NCBI GenBank assembly: GCA_002372875.1
Contig: DFJD01000040.1
Coordinates: 23,360 to 43,629 of the forward strand
Direction of reading: 5' to 3'
Source of the DNA: Clostridiales bacterium UBA3680
Lineage (GTDB): Bacteria > Bacillota > Clostridia > Lachnospirales > CAG-274
Length of the DNA stretch: 20,270 nt
A model generated the notes under the pieces. It was not told the origin of the DNA and ran no database searches. It was given only the letters and a program-made list of their open reading frames with translations. The translations under genes were made by a program, and so were the position numbers. Position 1 is the stretch's first letter, and each line of letters opens with the position of its first letter. This document shows, in pieces, positions 1-7,409 of the stretch.

Positions 1-106
1 CTGTGTCAAAGCCCCTCAACATAGCTACGGCTATGCCCTCGGGTCTTTTCCTTGTCTGCGAAAACATTATCTCAAATCTGCTTCAAGTGAATTAATCAGT
101 GTTTCC
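1..106 (-). repeat. Partial copy of a dispersed repeat element (MITE-like), reaching the window edge
   Basis: No gene is visible here. Bases 87-106 (gtgaattaatcagtgtttcc) are the reverse complement of the last 20 bases of the window (20251-20270) with one mismatch, so the same sequence occurs in opposite orientation at both ends. The stretch also contains a perfect 6-bp hairpin, CATAGC/GCTATG with loop TACG (20-35). A short non-coding element with a conserved end and an internal hairpin resembles a miniature inverted-repeat transposable element. I infer that the element starts near 106 and runs leftward off the window. The family and total length cannot be seen here. Confidence 0.55.
87..106 (-). 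repeat. Left copy of a 20-bp inverted repeat pair
   Basis: This matches the reverse complement of 20251-20270 at 19 of 20 positions; the single difference is a T here against C in the other copy, at position 102. An agreement of this length between the two ends is very unlikely by chance in 20 kb. It is probably the terminus of the repeat element that runs to base 1. Confidence 0.8.
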
Positions 107-108
107 TA

Positions 109-157
109 AGCATACAAAACCTATAAAATTAGTATGCTAAGTCTACAGCTTTTTTTT
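109..157 (+). terminator. Possible terminator-like hairpin with delayed T-tract
   Basis: AGCATAC (109-115) pairs with GTATGCT (132-138) around a 16-base loop, and a run of eight T lies at 150-157. The 11-base gap between stem and T-run is too long for a canonical intrinsic terminator, so the call is weak. It could end transcription of an unseen gene to the left or simply be AT-rich spacer. The rest of the 107-386 intergenic region is AT-rich with no ORF or T-box motif. Confidence 0.25.
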
Positions 158-250
158 ATTTTTGTCAAGTATTCTAACAGTTAATAAATGTTTTTTGTTA
201 GGTCATAGTGAAGGTTTTTGAAAATGATATTATATTTTTGTTAAAAATTA

Positions 251-279
251 GTGACTAATTTAAAAAAATGTGGTAAAAT
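251..279 (+). promoter_or_regulatory. Probable promoter for the pheA-pgi operon (extended -10)
   Basis: A -10 box TAAAAT at 274-279 is preceded by TG at 271-272, making an extended -10. A weak -35 box GTGACT lies at 251-256, and the spacer is 17 bases. The start of transcription would fall about 100 bases before pheA. The leader contains a small hairpin, TTTGTC/GACAAA (340-345 with 351-356, loop CAACA). It has no T-box consensus, so I cannot name a regulatory mechanism. Confidence 0.5.
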
Positions 280-386
280 ACATAAAAATGTGTGTAAAAT
301 AACAATACAAATTATACAAAAACACTCTGATATAGCTGTTTTGTCCAACAGACAAACTGCTTTGAGTATACTATAAGGATATTGAT

Positions 387-1220
387 ATGAAAACTGCTTA
401 TCTCGGCCCCGAAGGAACATTTTCTCAGGAGGCGGCAGCCCTGCTTTCACCGAACAGCGAGCTTATACCGTACAAAAATTTCAGACTGGCTTTAAAGGCA
501 TGTGCCGATGGAGAAACGGACAATGCTGTTATTCCCATTGAAAACTCTATAGAAGGTGTTGTTAATGCTTCAATAGATGAGCTTGTGTTTGAAGAGGAGC
601 TGTACATACAAAAAAGCATCAATTTGACCATTGTTCAAAATTTGATGGTCAAAAAAGGCTCAAAACCCGAGGATATAGTTCGAATTATATCCCATTCCCA
701 TGCCTTGCCGCAGTGCAAGAAATTTATAGGTGAAAATTTTCCGAATGTGGAATTAAGGACGGTAAGTTCTACAGGAGAGGCTGTTAAAATCGTATCAGGC
801 GGTGATAAAGGCCTTGCGGCAATAGGAAGCTCGGCTGCAGCAAAAATATACGGTCTTGATATATTGGCATCCTCCGTTCAGGACAGTAATAAGAACTATA
901 CACAATTCGTTCTTGTAGGAAAAGAACCGACTCTTGATTACAATGGTAAAGATGTTGCTACTCTTGCTTTTTCAACTAAGCATGAACCGGGAGCTTTGTA
1001 CGGCGTTCTTGAGATACTTGCGGTATATGATATAAATATGCTTGAAATATTCTCAAGACCTATGAAAAACAGACCGTCGGAATATGTGTTTGTTGTAGAT
1101 TTAGCCATAGAGAACAACAGCGAGGATATAAAAAAAGCAATAGAGCTTATGCAAAGAAAGTCCAGCTTTATAAAGCTTTTGGGTATATATACCCTTAAGA
1201 ATGAACAAGGAGGACAGTAA
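387..1220 (+). CDS. pheA: Prephenate dehydratase with C-terminal ACT domain
   Basis: This enzyme converts prephenate to phenylpyruvate, water and CO2, the committed step to phenylalanine, in the cytoplasm. The 277-residue length is typical of a stand-alone enzyme. The N-terminal half begins with the family signature YLGPEGTFS (5-13) and has NAVIPIENSIEG (46-57). An ACT regulatory domain fills about 190-270 and carries the GAL motif at 202-204. Two normally conserved motifs are altered: the catalytic TRF is T172-Q173-F174, and the phenylalanine-binding ESRP of the ACT domain reads F222-S223-R224-P225. Activity or feedback inhibition may therefore differ from the usual enzyme (inference). AAGGA at 375-379, seven bases upstream, supports this start. 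The stop overlaps the next start as TAATG, indicating coupling. Identity as a prephenate dehydratase family member is certain. Confidence 0.95.
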   Translation: MKTAYLGPEGTFSQEAAALLSPNSELIPYKNFRLALKACADGETDNAVIPIENSIEGVVNASIDELVFEEELYIQKSINLTIVQNLMVKKGSKPEDIVRIISHSHALPQCKKFIGENFPNVELRTVSSTGEAVKIVSGGDKGLAAIGSSAAAKIYGLDILASSVQDSNKNYTQFVLVGKEPTLDYNGKDVATLAFSTKHEPGALYGVLEILAVYDINMLEIFSRPMKNRPSEYVFVVDLAIENNSEDIKKAIELMQRKSSFIKLLGIYTLKNEQGGQ

Positions 1221-2932
1221 TGAGCGATAATTACAATATTCCTTTTCCGTATGTTAAAACAGACAATGACGGCAAGATAATATACAAAAATAATGCCTTT
1301 GAAAAACTTTCGGAGGAAGCTGCATCGTGCACTGATTTTTACGCTGTTGCACCTGATTTTGACATTACAAAGTATTTCCAAAGAATTAAATATTCCGACA
1401 AATATTACGATTTGTACAGTATACCTTGTAACGACGGCTTCTGCATTACAATGGCTTTTAATGATAACATCAACCAAAGCGGTATGATAAAGAGCAATGT
1501 AATGGTAGGTCTTCTTGTTGTAGATAATTACACGGAAGTTGAAGAAGGGATGGAAGAAGCGAGGCTTTCTCACATTTTTGCGATTATAGAGCGTAAGATC
1601 AATGATTATTTTAATAACTTGGGCGGTATTGTGAGAAAGTTTGAAAAAGACAGATTTCTCATTGTATTAAATCGAGAGCAGCTTGCACATCTCAAAGAAG
1701 ATAAATTTTCCATTGTCGATCAAATAGAAAAAATAGATCTCGGAAATATTCCCGTAACCGTCAGCTTGGGAATCGGGCACAAGGGAGTCACCTTGAATGA
1801 GGATATGGAGTTTGCAAGAGGTGCTTTGGATCTTGCACTTGGAAGAGGCGGAAATCAGATCGTCATAAAGGAGTCTGATGAAAAATACGAATATATCGGC
1901 GGCGACGGTAATGAGGTCATAAAAAATTCTCGTGTTAAAGCGAGAGTAAAGGCTTACGGCTTTAAAGAACTTATTTTGTCGGCAAAGGATGTTATGATAA
2001 TGGGACATAAAAATCCCGACCTTGACAGCCTCGGTTCAGCCGCGGGAGCATTTTCCGTAGTGAATTTTTACGGTAAAAAGTGTCACATTGTTCTAAATAA
2101 TGTTACAAATGCCGTGAAGCCGCTTTATGAACGCCTTATAAGAGATAAACGCTATGACGGAGTTTTCATTAACGGTGAACAGGCTGTTGAGAACATAAGA
2201 AGAACGACTCTTGTTGTGGTTGTGGATACTCACAGGACCATGCTTACAGAGTGTCCCGAACTTCTTGAAAAAACAAAGAGAATAGTTGTGTTCGACCATC
2301 ACAGAAAATGTGCCGATGCAATAGAAAACTATTCTCTTACCTATCATGAGGCTTATGCATCTTCCGCTGCCGAAATGATAACGGAAATGATAATGTACAC
2401 AAAGGGTCTTAAGATATCAAAAGATGAAGCTGAAGGTCTTCTTGCCGGAATAACCGTAGATACCAAAAACTTTGCCTTTAAAACAGGTATAAAGACATTT
2501 GAAGCCGCGGCGTATCTTAAAAGACTCGGAGCAGATTCTGTTTCGGTAAGAAGATTGTTTAAAAACAGTTTTGATGAATACCTTGCAAGAACGGAGATTG
2601 TAAGAACTGCCGAAATAATACACGACAATATGGCTATTTCTTACCTTCAAAAAGATGTGGAAAATCCCTCTGTTATGATAGCGATGGCAGCTGATGAACT
2701 TTTGAGCATAAAAGGGGTCGAGGTAAGCTTTGTGCTTTGCAAAGTGGATGATATTGTTTATATCAGTTCGCGAAGCCTCGGCAATATGAATGTTCAAAAG
2801 CTTATGGAAAAAATGGGTGGCGGAGGTCATCAATTGGGAGCCGCCGCACAGCTAAAAAATATGTCGTTGGAATCTGCAAGGGCATTGCTTGAAAAATACA
2901 TTGAAGAATATATTGAGGAGAACAAAAAATGA
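1220..2932 (+). CDS. gdpP: GdpP-like DHH/DHHA1 phosphodiesterase lacking membrane helices
   Basis: This is probably a cyclic-dinucleotide phosphodiesterase of the GdpP/YybT family, which hydrolyses c-di-AMP to pApA. The order is a PAS-like segment (about 8-85), a degenerate GGDEF domain (about 95-225, with EKDRF at 142-146 in place of GGDEF), a DHH domain and a DHHA1 domain. Metal-binding motifs are intact: H263, D267 and D269 in GHKNPDLDS, D336 in VVDTH, D359-H360-H361, D414, and the glycine-rich GGGGHQLGAA (533-542). Canonical GdpP of about 655 residues begins with two membrane helices. This 570-residue protein starts directly at the PAS region with no hydrophobic segment, so it should be cytosolic. 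AAGGAGG at 1207-1213 fixes the start. Its place before rplI and dnaB is the conserved Firmicutes order. Substrate is inferred from family; pGpG or nanoRNA cleavage remains possible. Confidence 0.88.
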   Translation: MSDNYNIPFPYVKTDNDGKIIYKNNAFEKLSEEAASCTDFYAVAPDFDITKYFQRIKYSDKYYDLYSIPCNDGFCITMAFNDNINQSGMIKSNVMVGLLVVDNYTEVEEGMEEARLSHIFAIIERKINDYFNNLGGIVRKFEKDRFLIVLNREQLAHLKEDKFSIVDQIEKIDLGNIPVTVSLGIGHKGVTLNEDMEFARGALDLALGRGGNQIVIKESDEKYEYIGGDGNEVIKNSRVKARVKAYGFKELILSAKDVMIMGHKNPDLDSLGSAAGAFSVVNFYGKKCHIVLNNVTNAVKPLYERLIRDKRYDGVFINGEQAVENIRRTTLVVVVDTHRTMLTECPELLEKTKRIVVFDHHRKCADAIENYSLTYHEAYASSAAEMITEMIMYTKGLKISKDEAEGLLAGITVDTKNFAFKTGIKTFEAAAYLKRLGADSVSVRRLFKNSFDEYLARTEIVRTAEIIHDNMAISYLQKDVENPSVMIAMAADELLSIKGVEVSFVLCKVDDIVYISSRSLGNMNVQKLMEKMGGGGHQLGAAAQLKNMSLESARALLEKYIEEYIEENKK

Positions 2933-3375
2933 AAGTAATTTTACTTCAGGATGTTAAGGGAGTCGGAAAAAAGGATCAAACTATAAATGCCAATGAAGGC
3001 TATGCCAAAAATTTTCTTTTTCCGAAGGGATTGGCTGTTGAGGCAAATGCAGGAAATGTAAAAAGGCTTGATAACGTAAAAAAAGCCGAACAGCTTCAAA
3101 AAGAACAGGAATATGAAGCAGCTAAAAGTCTCGGAGATTTGATAGCGGAAAAAACAGTCACAGTGAATGTTAAAACAGGTGAAAACGGAAAGCTTTTCGG
3201 AGCCGTTACCAATAAGGAGATAGCAAAGGCTCTCAAAGAACAGGAAGGTATCGACGTAGAAAAGAAAAAGATTTCTCTTGATGAACCTATAAAAGAAATA
3301 GGCGAGAAAAAAGTTACAGTAAAGCTTCATCCCAAGGTAAGCGTAAAGCTTACCGTCAGTATAAAAGAAGCCTGA
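2929..3375 (+). CDS. rplI: 50S ribosomal protein L9
   Basis: L9 binds 23S rRNA near the L1 stalk and helps maintain the reading frame. The 148-residue protein has the typical N-terminal rRNA-binding domain (MKVILLQDVKGVGKK, then NEGYAKNFLFPKGLA at about 22-36), a long charged connecting helix (about 42-75) rich in Lys, Glu and Gln, and a C-terminal domain containing NGKLFGAVT. Length matches the family (about 148-150). The start ATG overlaps the stop of the upstream phosphodiesterase gene by four bases (ATGA), with GAGGAG at 2915-2920 inside that gene, so translation is probably coupled. The order gdpP-rplI-dnaB is conserved in Firmicutes. The identification is secure. Confidence 0.98.
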   Translation: MKVILLQDVKGVGKKDQTINANEGYAKNFLFPKGLAVEANAGNVKRLDNVKKAEQLQKEQEYEAAKSLGDLIAEKTVTVNVKTGENGKLFGAVTNKEIAKALKEQEGIDVEKKKISLDEPIKEIGEKKVTVKLHPKVSVKLTVSIKEA

Positions 3376-3389
3376 GAAAGTGAACATAT

Positions 3390-4760
3390 ATGCCCGAATC
3401 AATAAATAATGATGATTTAAATACTAAAAACCGAAGGGTCATACCGCACGATTATGAAGCAGAAGCGGCTGTTCTTGCCGGAATGCTCTTTGATACCGAA
3501 GGTATGAGAACTGCTCTTGAGCAGCTTTCCGCCGATGATTTTTATATGCCTGCAAATGCTCTTATATTCAACGCTATAAGCGAATTGTTTGAAGCGGGAG
3601 CAGGTGTGGATATAATAACATTAAGAAATAAGCTTACCGAACAGGGAAATCTTGAAAAATGCGGAGGCCTCGACTATTTAAGAAGTCTTCCGATGGCAGG
3701 AACATCTGCCAATATAGCCGATTATTGCGAAATAGTAAGATCAAAGGCACAGTATAGAGAACTTATCAAACTTGCCGAACATATAAGTGAAAAATGTTAT
3801 TCGGGTGAAGGAACCGTAGATGAGGTTATGGCCGATGCCGAACATGGCCTTTTTGAAATGGGGAAAAACATTCGCAACGATGACTTTACCCCTATGCATA
3901 AGGTCATAGCGGAAACTATCGACAAGATCGACCTTGCAAACAAATCCACCAACCATATCACGGGTCTTGCAACGGGATTTACGGATTTTGATCTTAAAAC
4001 GGCTGGTTTTCAGCCTTCCGACCTTATACTGATAGCAGCAAGACCTTCTATGGGAAAAACGGCATTTGCACTGAATATTGCTCAATATGCCGCTACAAGG
4101 CTGCATAAAACCGTGGCTATGTTCTCGCTTGAAATGTCAAGAATTCAGCTTGCCACAAGAATGCTTTCCACAGAAAGCGGTGTGGAATCGTCTAAGTTGA
4201 GATCGGGCGGACTGACCGAGGATGATTTTGAAAGGCTTGCCTTTGCTATGGGTGTTCTGGGTGATTCAAAAATTTTTATTGACGATTCATCAGCTGTCTC
4301 TCCCGGAGATGTAAGAGCAAAATGTGCCAAGCTCCAACTTGAATGGGGTCTTGATTTAATAGTTATTGACTATCTTCAGTTGATGAACGGAGGAAAAAGA
4401 AAATTTGATTCCGTACAGGCAGAAGTTGCTTTTATTTCAAAAAGTCTTAAGGCTATAGCAAGAGAGTTTAATGTGCCTGTAATAGCACTGTCTCAGCTAA
4501 GCCGTGCGGTTGAAAAAAGAGACAGCAAAAAGCCGATCCTTTCCGACCTTCGTGAATCGGGTTCCATAGAACAGGATGCCGATGTTGTATGTTTTCTCTA
4601 CAGAAACTATTATTACAGCAAAGATGAAGAGGAAAGAAACAAAGCCCAGGTTATTATTGCAAAACAAAGAAACGGTGGTCTGGCAGATATTGATTTGATT
4701 TTCCACGGAGAATATACGAGGTTTTCAAATGCCGAGCATATTGATCAGCAGGATGAGTGA
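3390..4760 (+). CDS. dnaB: Replicative DNA helicase DnaB (DnaC of Bacillus)
   Basis: This is the hexameric 5'-3' helicase that unwinds DNA at the replication fork and binds primase. It has an N-terminal DnaB_N domain (about 18-120, starting PHDYEAEAAVLAGML), a linker, and a RecA-like ATPase domain (about 190-445). The Walker A motif is ARPSMGKT (217-224), Walker B is LIVIDYLQL with D327, and the arginine- and DNA-binding segments SQLSRAVEKR and DLRESGSIEQDAD are present. The 456-residue length is normal and there is no intein. The ribosome binding site is poor (GAGAAAG about 10 bases upstream), 14 bases after rplI stops, so expression may rely on coupling or be kept low. The gene ends three bases before the next ribosome binding site. 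Identification is certain. Confidence 0.98.
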   Translation: MPESINNDDLNTKNRRVIPHDYEAEAAVLAGMLFDTEGMRTALEQLSADDFYMPANALIFNAISELFEAGAGVDIITLRNKLTEQGNLEKCGGLDYLRSLPMAGTSANIADYCEIVRSKAQYRELIKLAEHISEKCYSGEGTVDEVMADAEHGLFEMGKNIRNDDFTPMHKVIAETIDKIDLANKSTNHITGLATGFTDFDLKTAGFQPSDLILIAARPSMGKTAFALNIAQYAATRLHKTVAMFSLEMSRIQLATRMLSTESGVESSKLRSGGLTEDDFERLAFAMGVLGDSKIFIDDSSAVSPGDVRAKCAKLQLEWGLDLIVIDYLQLMNGGKRKFDSVQAEVAFISKSLKAIAREFNVPVIALSQLSRAVEKRDSKKPILSDLRESGSIEQDADVVCFLYRNYYYSKDEEERNKAQVIIAKQRNGGLADIDLIFHGEYTRFSNAEHIDQQDE

Positions 4761-4774
4761 GAGGAAAAAAGCCT

Positions 4775-5551
4775 ATGAAGCTTGATATGGAAATGCTTAA
4801 AACAAATAAGTATAAAATTGCGGGGGCTTCTGCCGCAATTATAGTTGTTTGTAGTGTTGTGGCGATTTTAACTCATAAACCGATAGTTAAAGAAGATCTT
4901 GAAAAAGAAACAATTTTAACAAAAGCTCAATATGAGAAGAAAAAAGCTGCACTGTCTACTACATTCTCCACATCTACCACAAACACCACCACTGTTGCAA
5001 CAACCGTTACCGATACTGCCTCAACAACGGAAACCACAACGGAATTGCCTCCTTTACCTCAACATGAACATATTATAGAAGCTGTTGAACATGAACCGAC
5101 CGAGTTTGCTACGGATACGTTTGTGTATAACGGTTATACCTTTAAGCCCGGAGAGAATATTGATGATGTTATCTCACTTTTGGGTATGCCTCTTAATGCC
5201 GTGCAGGCAGAACCTTCTACTTCATCTTCGGAAGGTGGTACAGAATCCTTTGATAATATCTCCGACAGCTTTTACATAGATGGAAATGTTTATTTATATG
5301 ATGGATTTACCGTCGAAAGAAATAACGGAAATACTCTTTCTCGAGTTTCGGTGACCGATTCATCCATTCCCACACCGGGAGGTATATATCCTATCGGTTC
5401 CTACATTTTCGAGGTGACGAGTCGATTTGGCCCACCTACACAGCTTGATGATGATAACAGTATATATTACTACGATGTATCAAAAGATACGCAAATGTAT
5501 TTTATTTGTCCAAATGCTATAACCAGTGAATGGGGGGTCATGCTGAAATGA
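4775..5551 (+). CDS. Membrane-anchored protein with Thr/Ser-rich linker and two SmpA/BLIP-like repeats, function unknown
   Basis: I do not recognise a characterised family. From ATG 4775, supported by GAGAGG just upstream, the protein has 258 residues. A GTG at 4757 is in frame but has no suitable ribosome binding site. Residues 1-13 are charged, one membrane helix covers about 14-33, and a Thr/Ser-rich linker (about 60-92) with many ACA/ACC codons leads to an extracellular domain. Two related segments occur there, YTFKPGENIDDVISLLGMP and later YPIGSYIFEVTSRFGPP, each a hydrophobic helix ending in G-x-P. This layout recalls the duplicated small alpha/beta units of SmpA or BLIP-like proteins, suggesting a peptidoglycan- or protein-binding role (inference). 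It overlaps the next gene by four bases (ATGA). The C-terminus is compact and aromatic-rich. Confidence 0.75.
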   Translation: MKLDMEMLKTNKYKIAGASAAIIVVCSVVAILTHKPIVKEDLEKETILTKAQYEKKKAALSTTFSTSTTNTTTVATTVTDTASTTETTTELPPLPQHEHIIEAVEHEPTEFATDTFVYNGYTFKPGENIDDVISLLGMPLNAVQAEPSTSSSEGGTESFDNISDSFYIDGNVYLYDGFTVERNNGNTLSRVSVTDSSIPTPGGIYPIGSYIFEVTSRFGPPTQLDDDNSIYYYDVSKDTQMYFICPNAITSEWGVMLK

Positions 5552-7017
5552 CAGAATATGAAAATCCAGTGAAACGAGGTTTTTATCCCGATCCTTCGGT
5601 AATAAGGGTCGAAGATGATTTTTATATGGTAAACTCTTCTTTTCAGTATTTTCCTGCAATACCCATATCACATTCAAAAGACCTTGTTCATTGGAAAACA
5701 GTGGCACATGCCGTAAACGATCCCGAATACCTCGATTTGTCACATATTAAAGATTCAAGAGGGATTTGGGCGCCCGATATAGTGTATTCTAACGGGAAAT
5801 ATTATATTTTTGCGACTTTACGCTACAATGACGATCATAAGCCTATGCGCAGACAGCTTGTTACATGCTCCGAACATCCGCAAGGCCCGTATTCCAAACC
5901 GTGGTTTTTGGATATAGACAATATTGACCCATCTCTTTTTGTTGATGATGACGGAAGTCACTATATTGTTACTGCACCCGGAGCAACCGTTACTCCCGTA
6001 TCACCCGATTGCAGGGAAATTATAGGTCCATCCCGTTGCGTTTGGGAAGGTATCGGTGAAAGGTGTCCCGAGGGACCCCATATCTTTAAAAGAAACGGTT
6101 ATTATTATGCCGTTGTTGCATCGGGAGGCACAGGCTACGGTCATGGTATAATAATGGCTCGTTCAAAAAGTCTTTTCGGAGAATATGAGCCCTCACCGTA
6201 TAATCCTCTTTTAAGGCAGAACGATCCCGAGGCACTCATTCAAAGAAGCGGTCACGGAGATTTTATTACGGATAAAAATGGCAACTGGTACTGTCTTTAT
6301 CTGTGCGGAAGAAGAAACGGAGGCAATTATACCACTTTGGGCAGAGAGACCGCTCTTGAAAATGTGACATGGCACTCCGATAACTGGTGTACCGTAGGAA
6401 GCGGTGTTCCATCCGAAAAAGCTTCTCTTCCTTTGGAAGAATACATTCAAACCGAAGAAGAATACTTTGATTTTAAATGCGGTATTCCCGAAAGCTTTCA
6501 GTGGGTGCGAGTATCCGCAAAACATAATTATGACAACGGTATTGTACTCTTCCCGTCTGATGAACCCGAATATTCAACAGCTTGTTCGTGTATTCTATTG
6601 CATAGGGAAACAGAGTTGAATACGGATGTTGAAGTCTCTTTTGATTATAATACAAGCAAAAATTCTCATGCGGGACTTATATGTTATTACTCCACCGCTA
6701 CCTATATTCGTTTTTCTGTCTTTGAAAACGGTTTACAGCTTGTGGTCAACAAAAATAACGGTGAAGAAATAATAAAGCTTGAAAATATTTTTCCGAGTAC
6801 TTTGGGAGTAAGAGTAAGAGGGCTTGAAAGAGAATTTTATTATATTACAGAAGAAAAAGAAAAAGTTTTTTGTAAAATTGAAAATTGCACTTTTTTAAGT
6901 GATGAGGGTGTTCCCGAGGACAAAAAAAGACACACGGGTACATTGAGCGGTATCTCATGTATCGGAAGTGCCCCCATCAGAATAAAATATTTTAAAATAA
7001 GAGGTGTGAGATCATGA
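5548..7017 (+). CDS. Glycoside hydrolase family 43 (beta-xylosidase / alpha-L-arabinofuranosidase type)
   Basis: GH43 enzymes are inverting glycosidases that cut xylose or arabinose residues from plant oligosaccharides. From ATG 5548 the protein has 489 residues; an in-frame ATG at 5530 is less likely because the G-rich Shine-Dalgarno (5532-5537) lies between the two. The five-bladed beta-propeller occupies about 1-300. The expected catalytic triad is present: general base D15 in YPDPS, the pKa-modulating D127 in NIDPSLF, and acid E175 in CPEGPHIF. A C-terminal jelly-roll domain (about 315-485) resembles GH43_C2, as in subfamily 11/12-like xylosidases. There is no signal peptide, so it should act in the cytoplasm on imported oligosaccharides, yet no transporter or regulator is nearby. 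It overlaps both neighbours by four bases. Family is certain; substrate is not. Confidence 0.9.
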   Translation: MTEYENPVKRGFYPDPSVIRVEDDFYMVNSSFQYFPAIPISHSKDLVHWKTVAHAVNDPEYLDLSHIKDSRGIWAPDIVYSNGKYYIFATLRYNDDHKPMRRQLVTCSEHPQGPYSKPWFLDIDNIDPSLFVDDDGSHYIVTAPGATVTPVSPDCREIIGPSRCVWEGIGERCPEGPHIFKRNGYYYAVVASGGTGYGHGIIMARSKSLFGEYEPSPYNPLLRQNDPEALIQRSGHGDFITDKNGNWYCLYLCGRRNGGNYTTLGRETALENVTWHSDNWCTVGSGVPSEKASLPLEEYIQTEEEYFDFKCGIPESFQWVRVSAKHNYDNGIVLFPSDEPEYSTACSCILLHRETELNTDVEVSFDYNTSKNSHAGLICYYSTATYIRFSVFENGLQLVVNKNNGEEIIKLENIFPSTLGVRVRGLEREFYYITEEKEKVFCKIENCTFLSDEGVPEDKKRHTGTLSGISCIGSAPIRIKYFKIRGVRS

Positions 7018-7409
7018 AAAAAAGAATTATTCCGCTATTACTTGCATTTGCTTTAATAACAGGATGTACACCTAAAACAGAACAAGATATAAACAGTGAA
7101 GTAACTACCGAAAATGTTATTGAAACAGGAGAAATATCTTCTCAAGCAATGGCTATAAAAGATGCCGCCGTTCCTACAGATGAAGGAAATAAATATGCTA
7201 TAAGCGGAGTTTTTAAAAGTTACGATGATAAGTCCTTAAGTCTTACTATGGAGACCGAAAGAGGGGCGGACATTAACCTGAATGTATCGGAAAAGGATAT
7301 CCCCGATTTAAAAGAGGGCGATAACATTATAGTACATATTGATTGTGACCTTGACAGCATAACAAATGAAAGCCAAGTTAAGGTTACCGATTTGAAGGTG
7401 CTTAAATGA
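7014..7409 (+). CDS. Small lipoprotein, possible OB-fold domain, function unknown
   Basis: The 131-residue product starts with a lipoprotein signal: MKKR, a hydrophobic stretch, and lipobox LITGC with the acylated cysteine at C18. A polar Glu/Thr-rich linker follows (about 20-60). The remaining 70 residues (YAISGVFKSYDDKSLSL onward) alternate hydrophobic and charged positions as in a small beta-barrel, perhaps an OB-like fold, with the segment LKEGDNIIVHI typical of such barrels. It would sit on the outer face of the cytoplasmic membrane. GAGGTG at 7001-7006 precedes the start, and the gene overlaps GH43 and pdaA by four bases on each side. This tight coupling suggests a shared envelope role with PdaA, but I see no characterised homolog. 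Confidence 0.8.
   Translation: MKKRIIPLLLAFALITGCTPKTEQDINSEVTTENVIETGEISSQAMAIKDAAVPTDEGNKYAISGVFKSYDDKSLSLTMETERGADINLNVSEKDIPDLKEGDNIIVHIDCDLDSITNESQVKVTDLKVLK

Noticed and set aside
113..386. T-box or Phe leader peptide before pheA
   Set aside because: The T-box consensus is absent and no short Phe-rich frame with a ribosome binding site is present.
938..1573. 211-codon minus-strand frame across the pheA/gdpP junction
   Set aside because: Antisense to two certain genes, Phe/Ile-rich composition, no motif and no supporting ribosome binding site.
4757..4777. GTG start at 4757 for the anchored Thr-rich protein
   Set aside because: The GAGAGG lies after this GTG and at good distance from ATG 4775, so the ATG is the better start.
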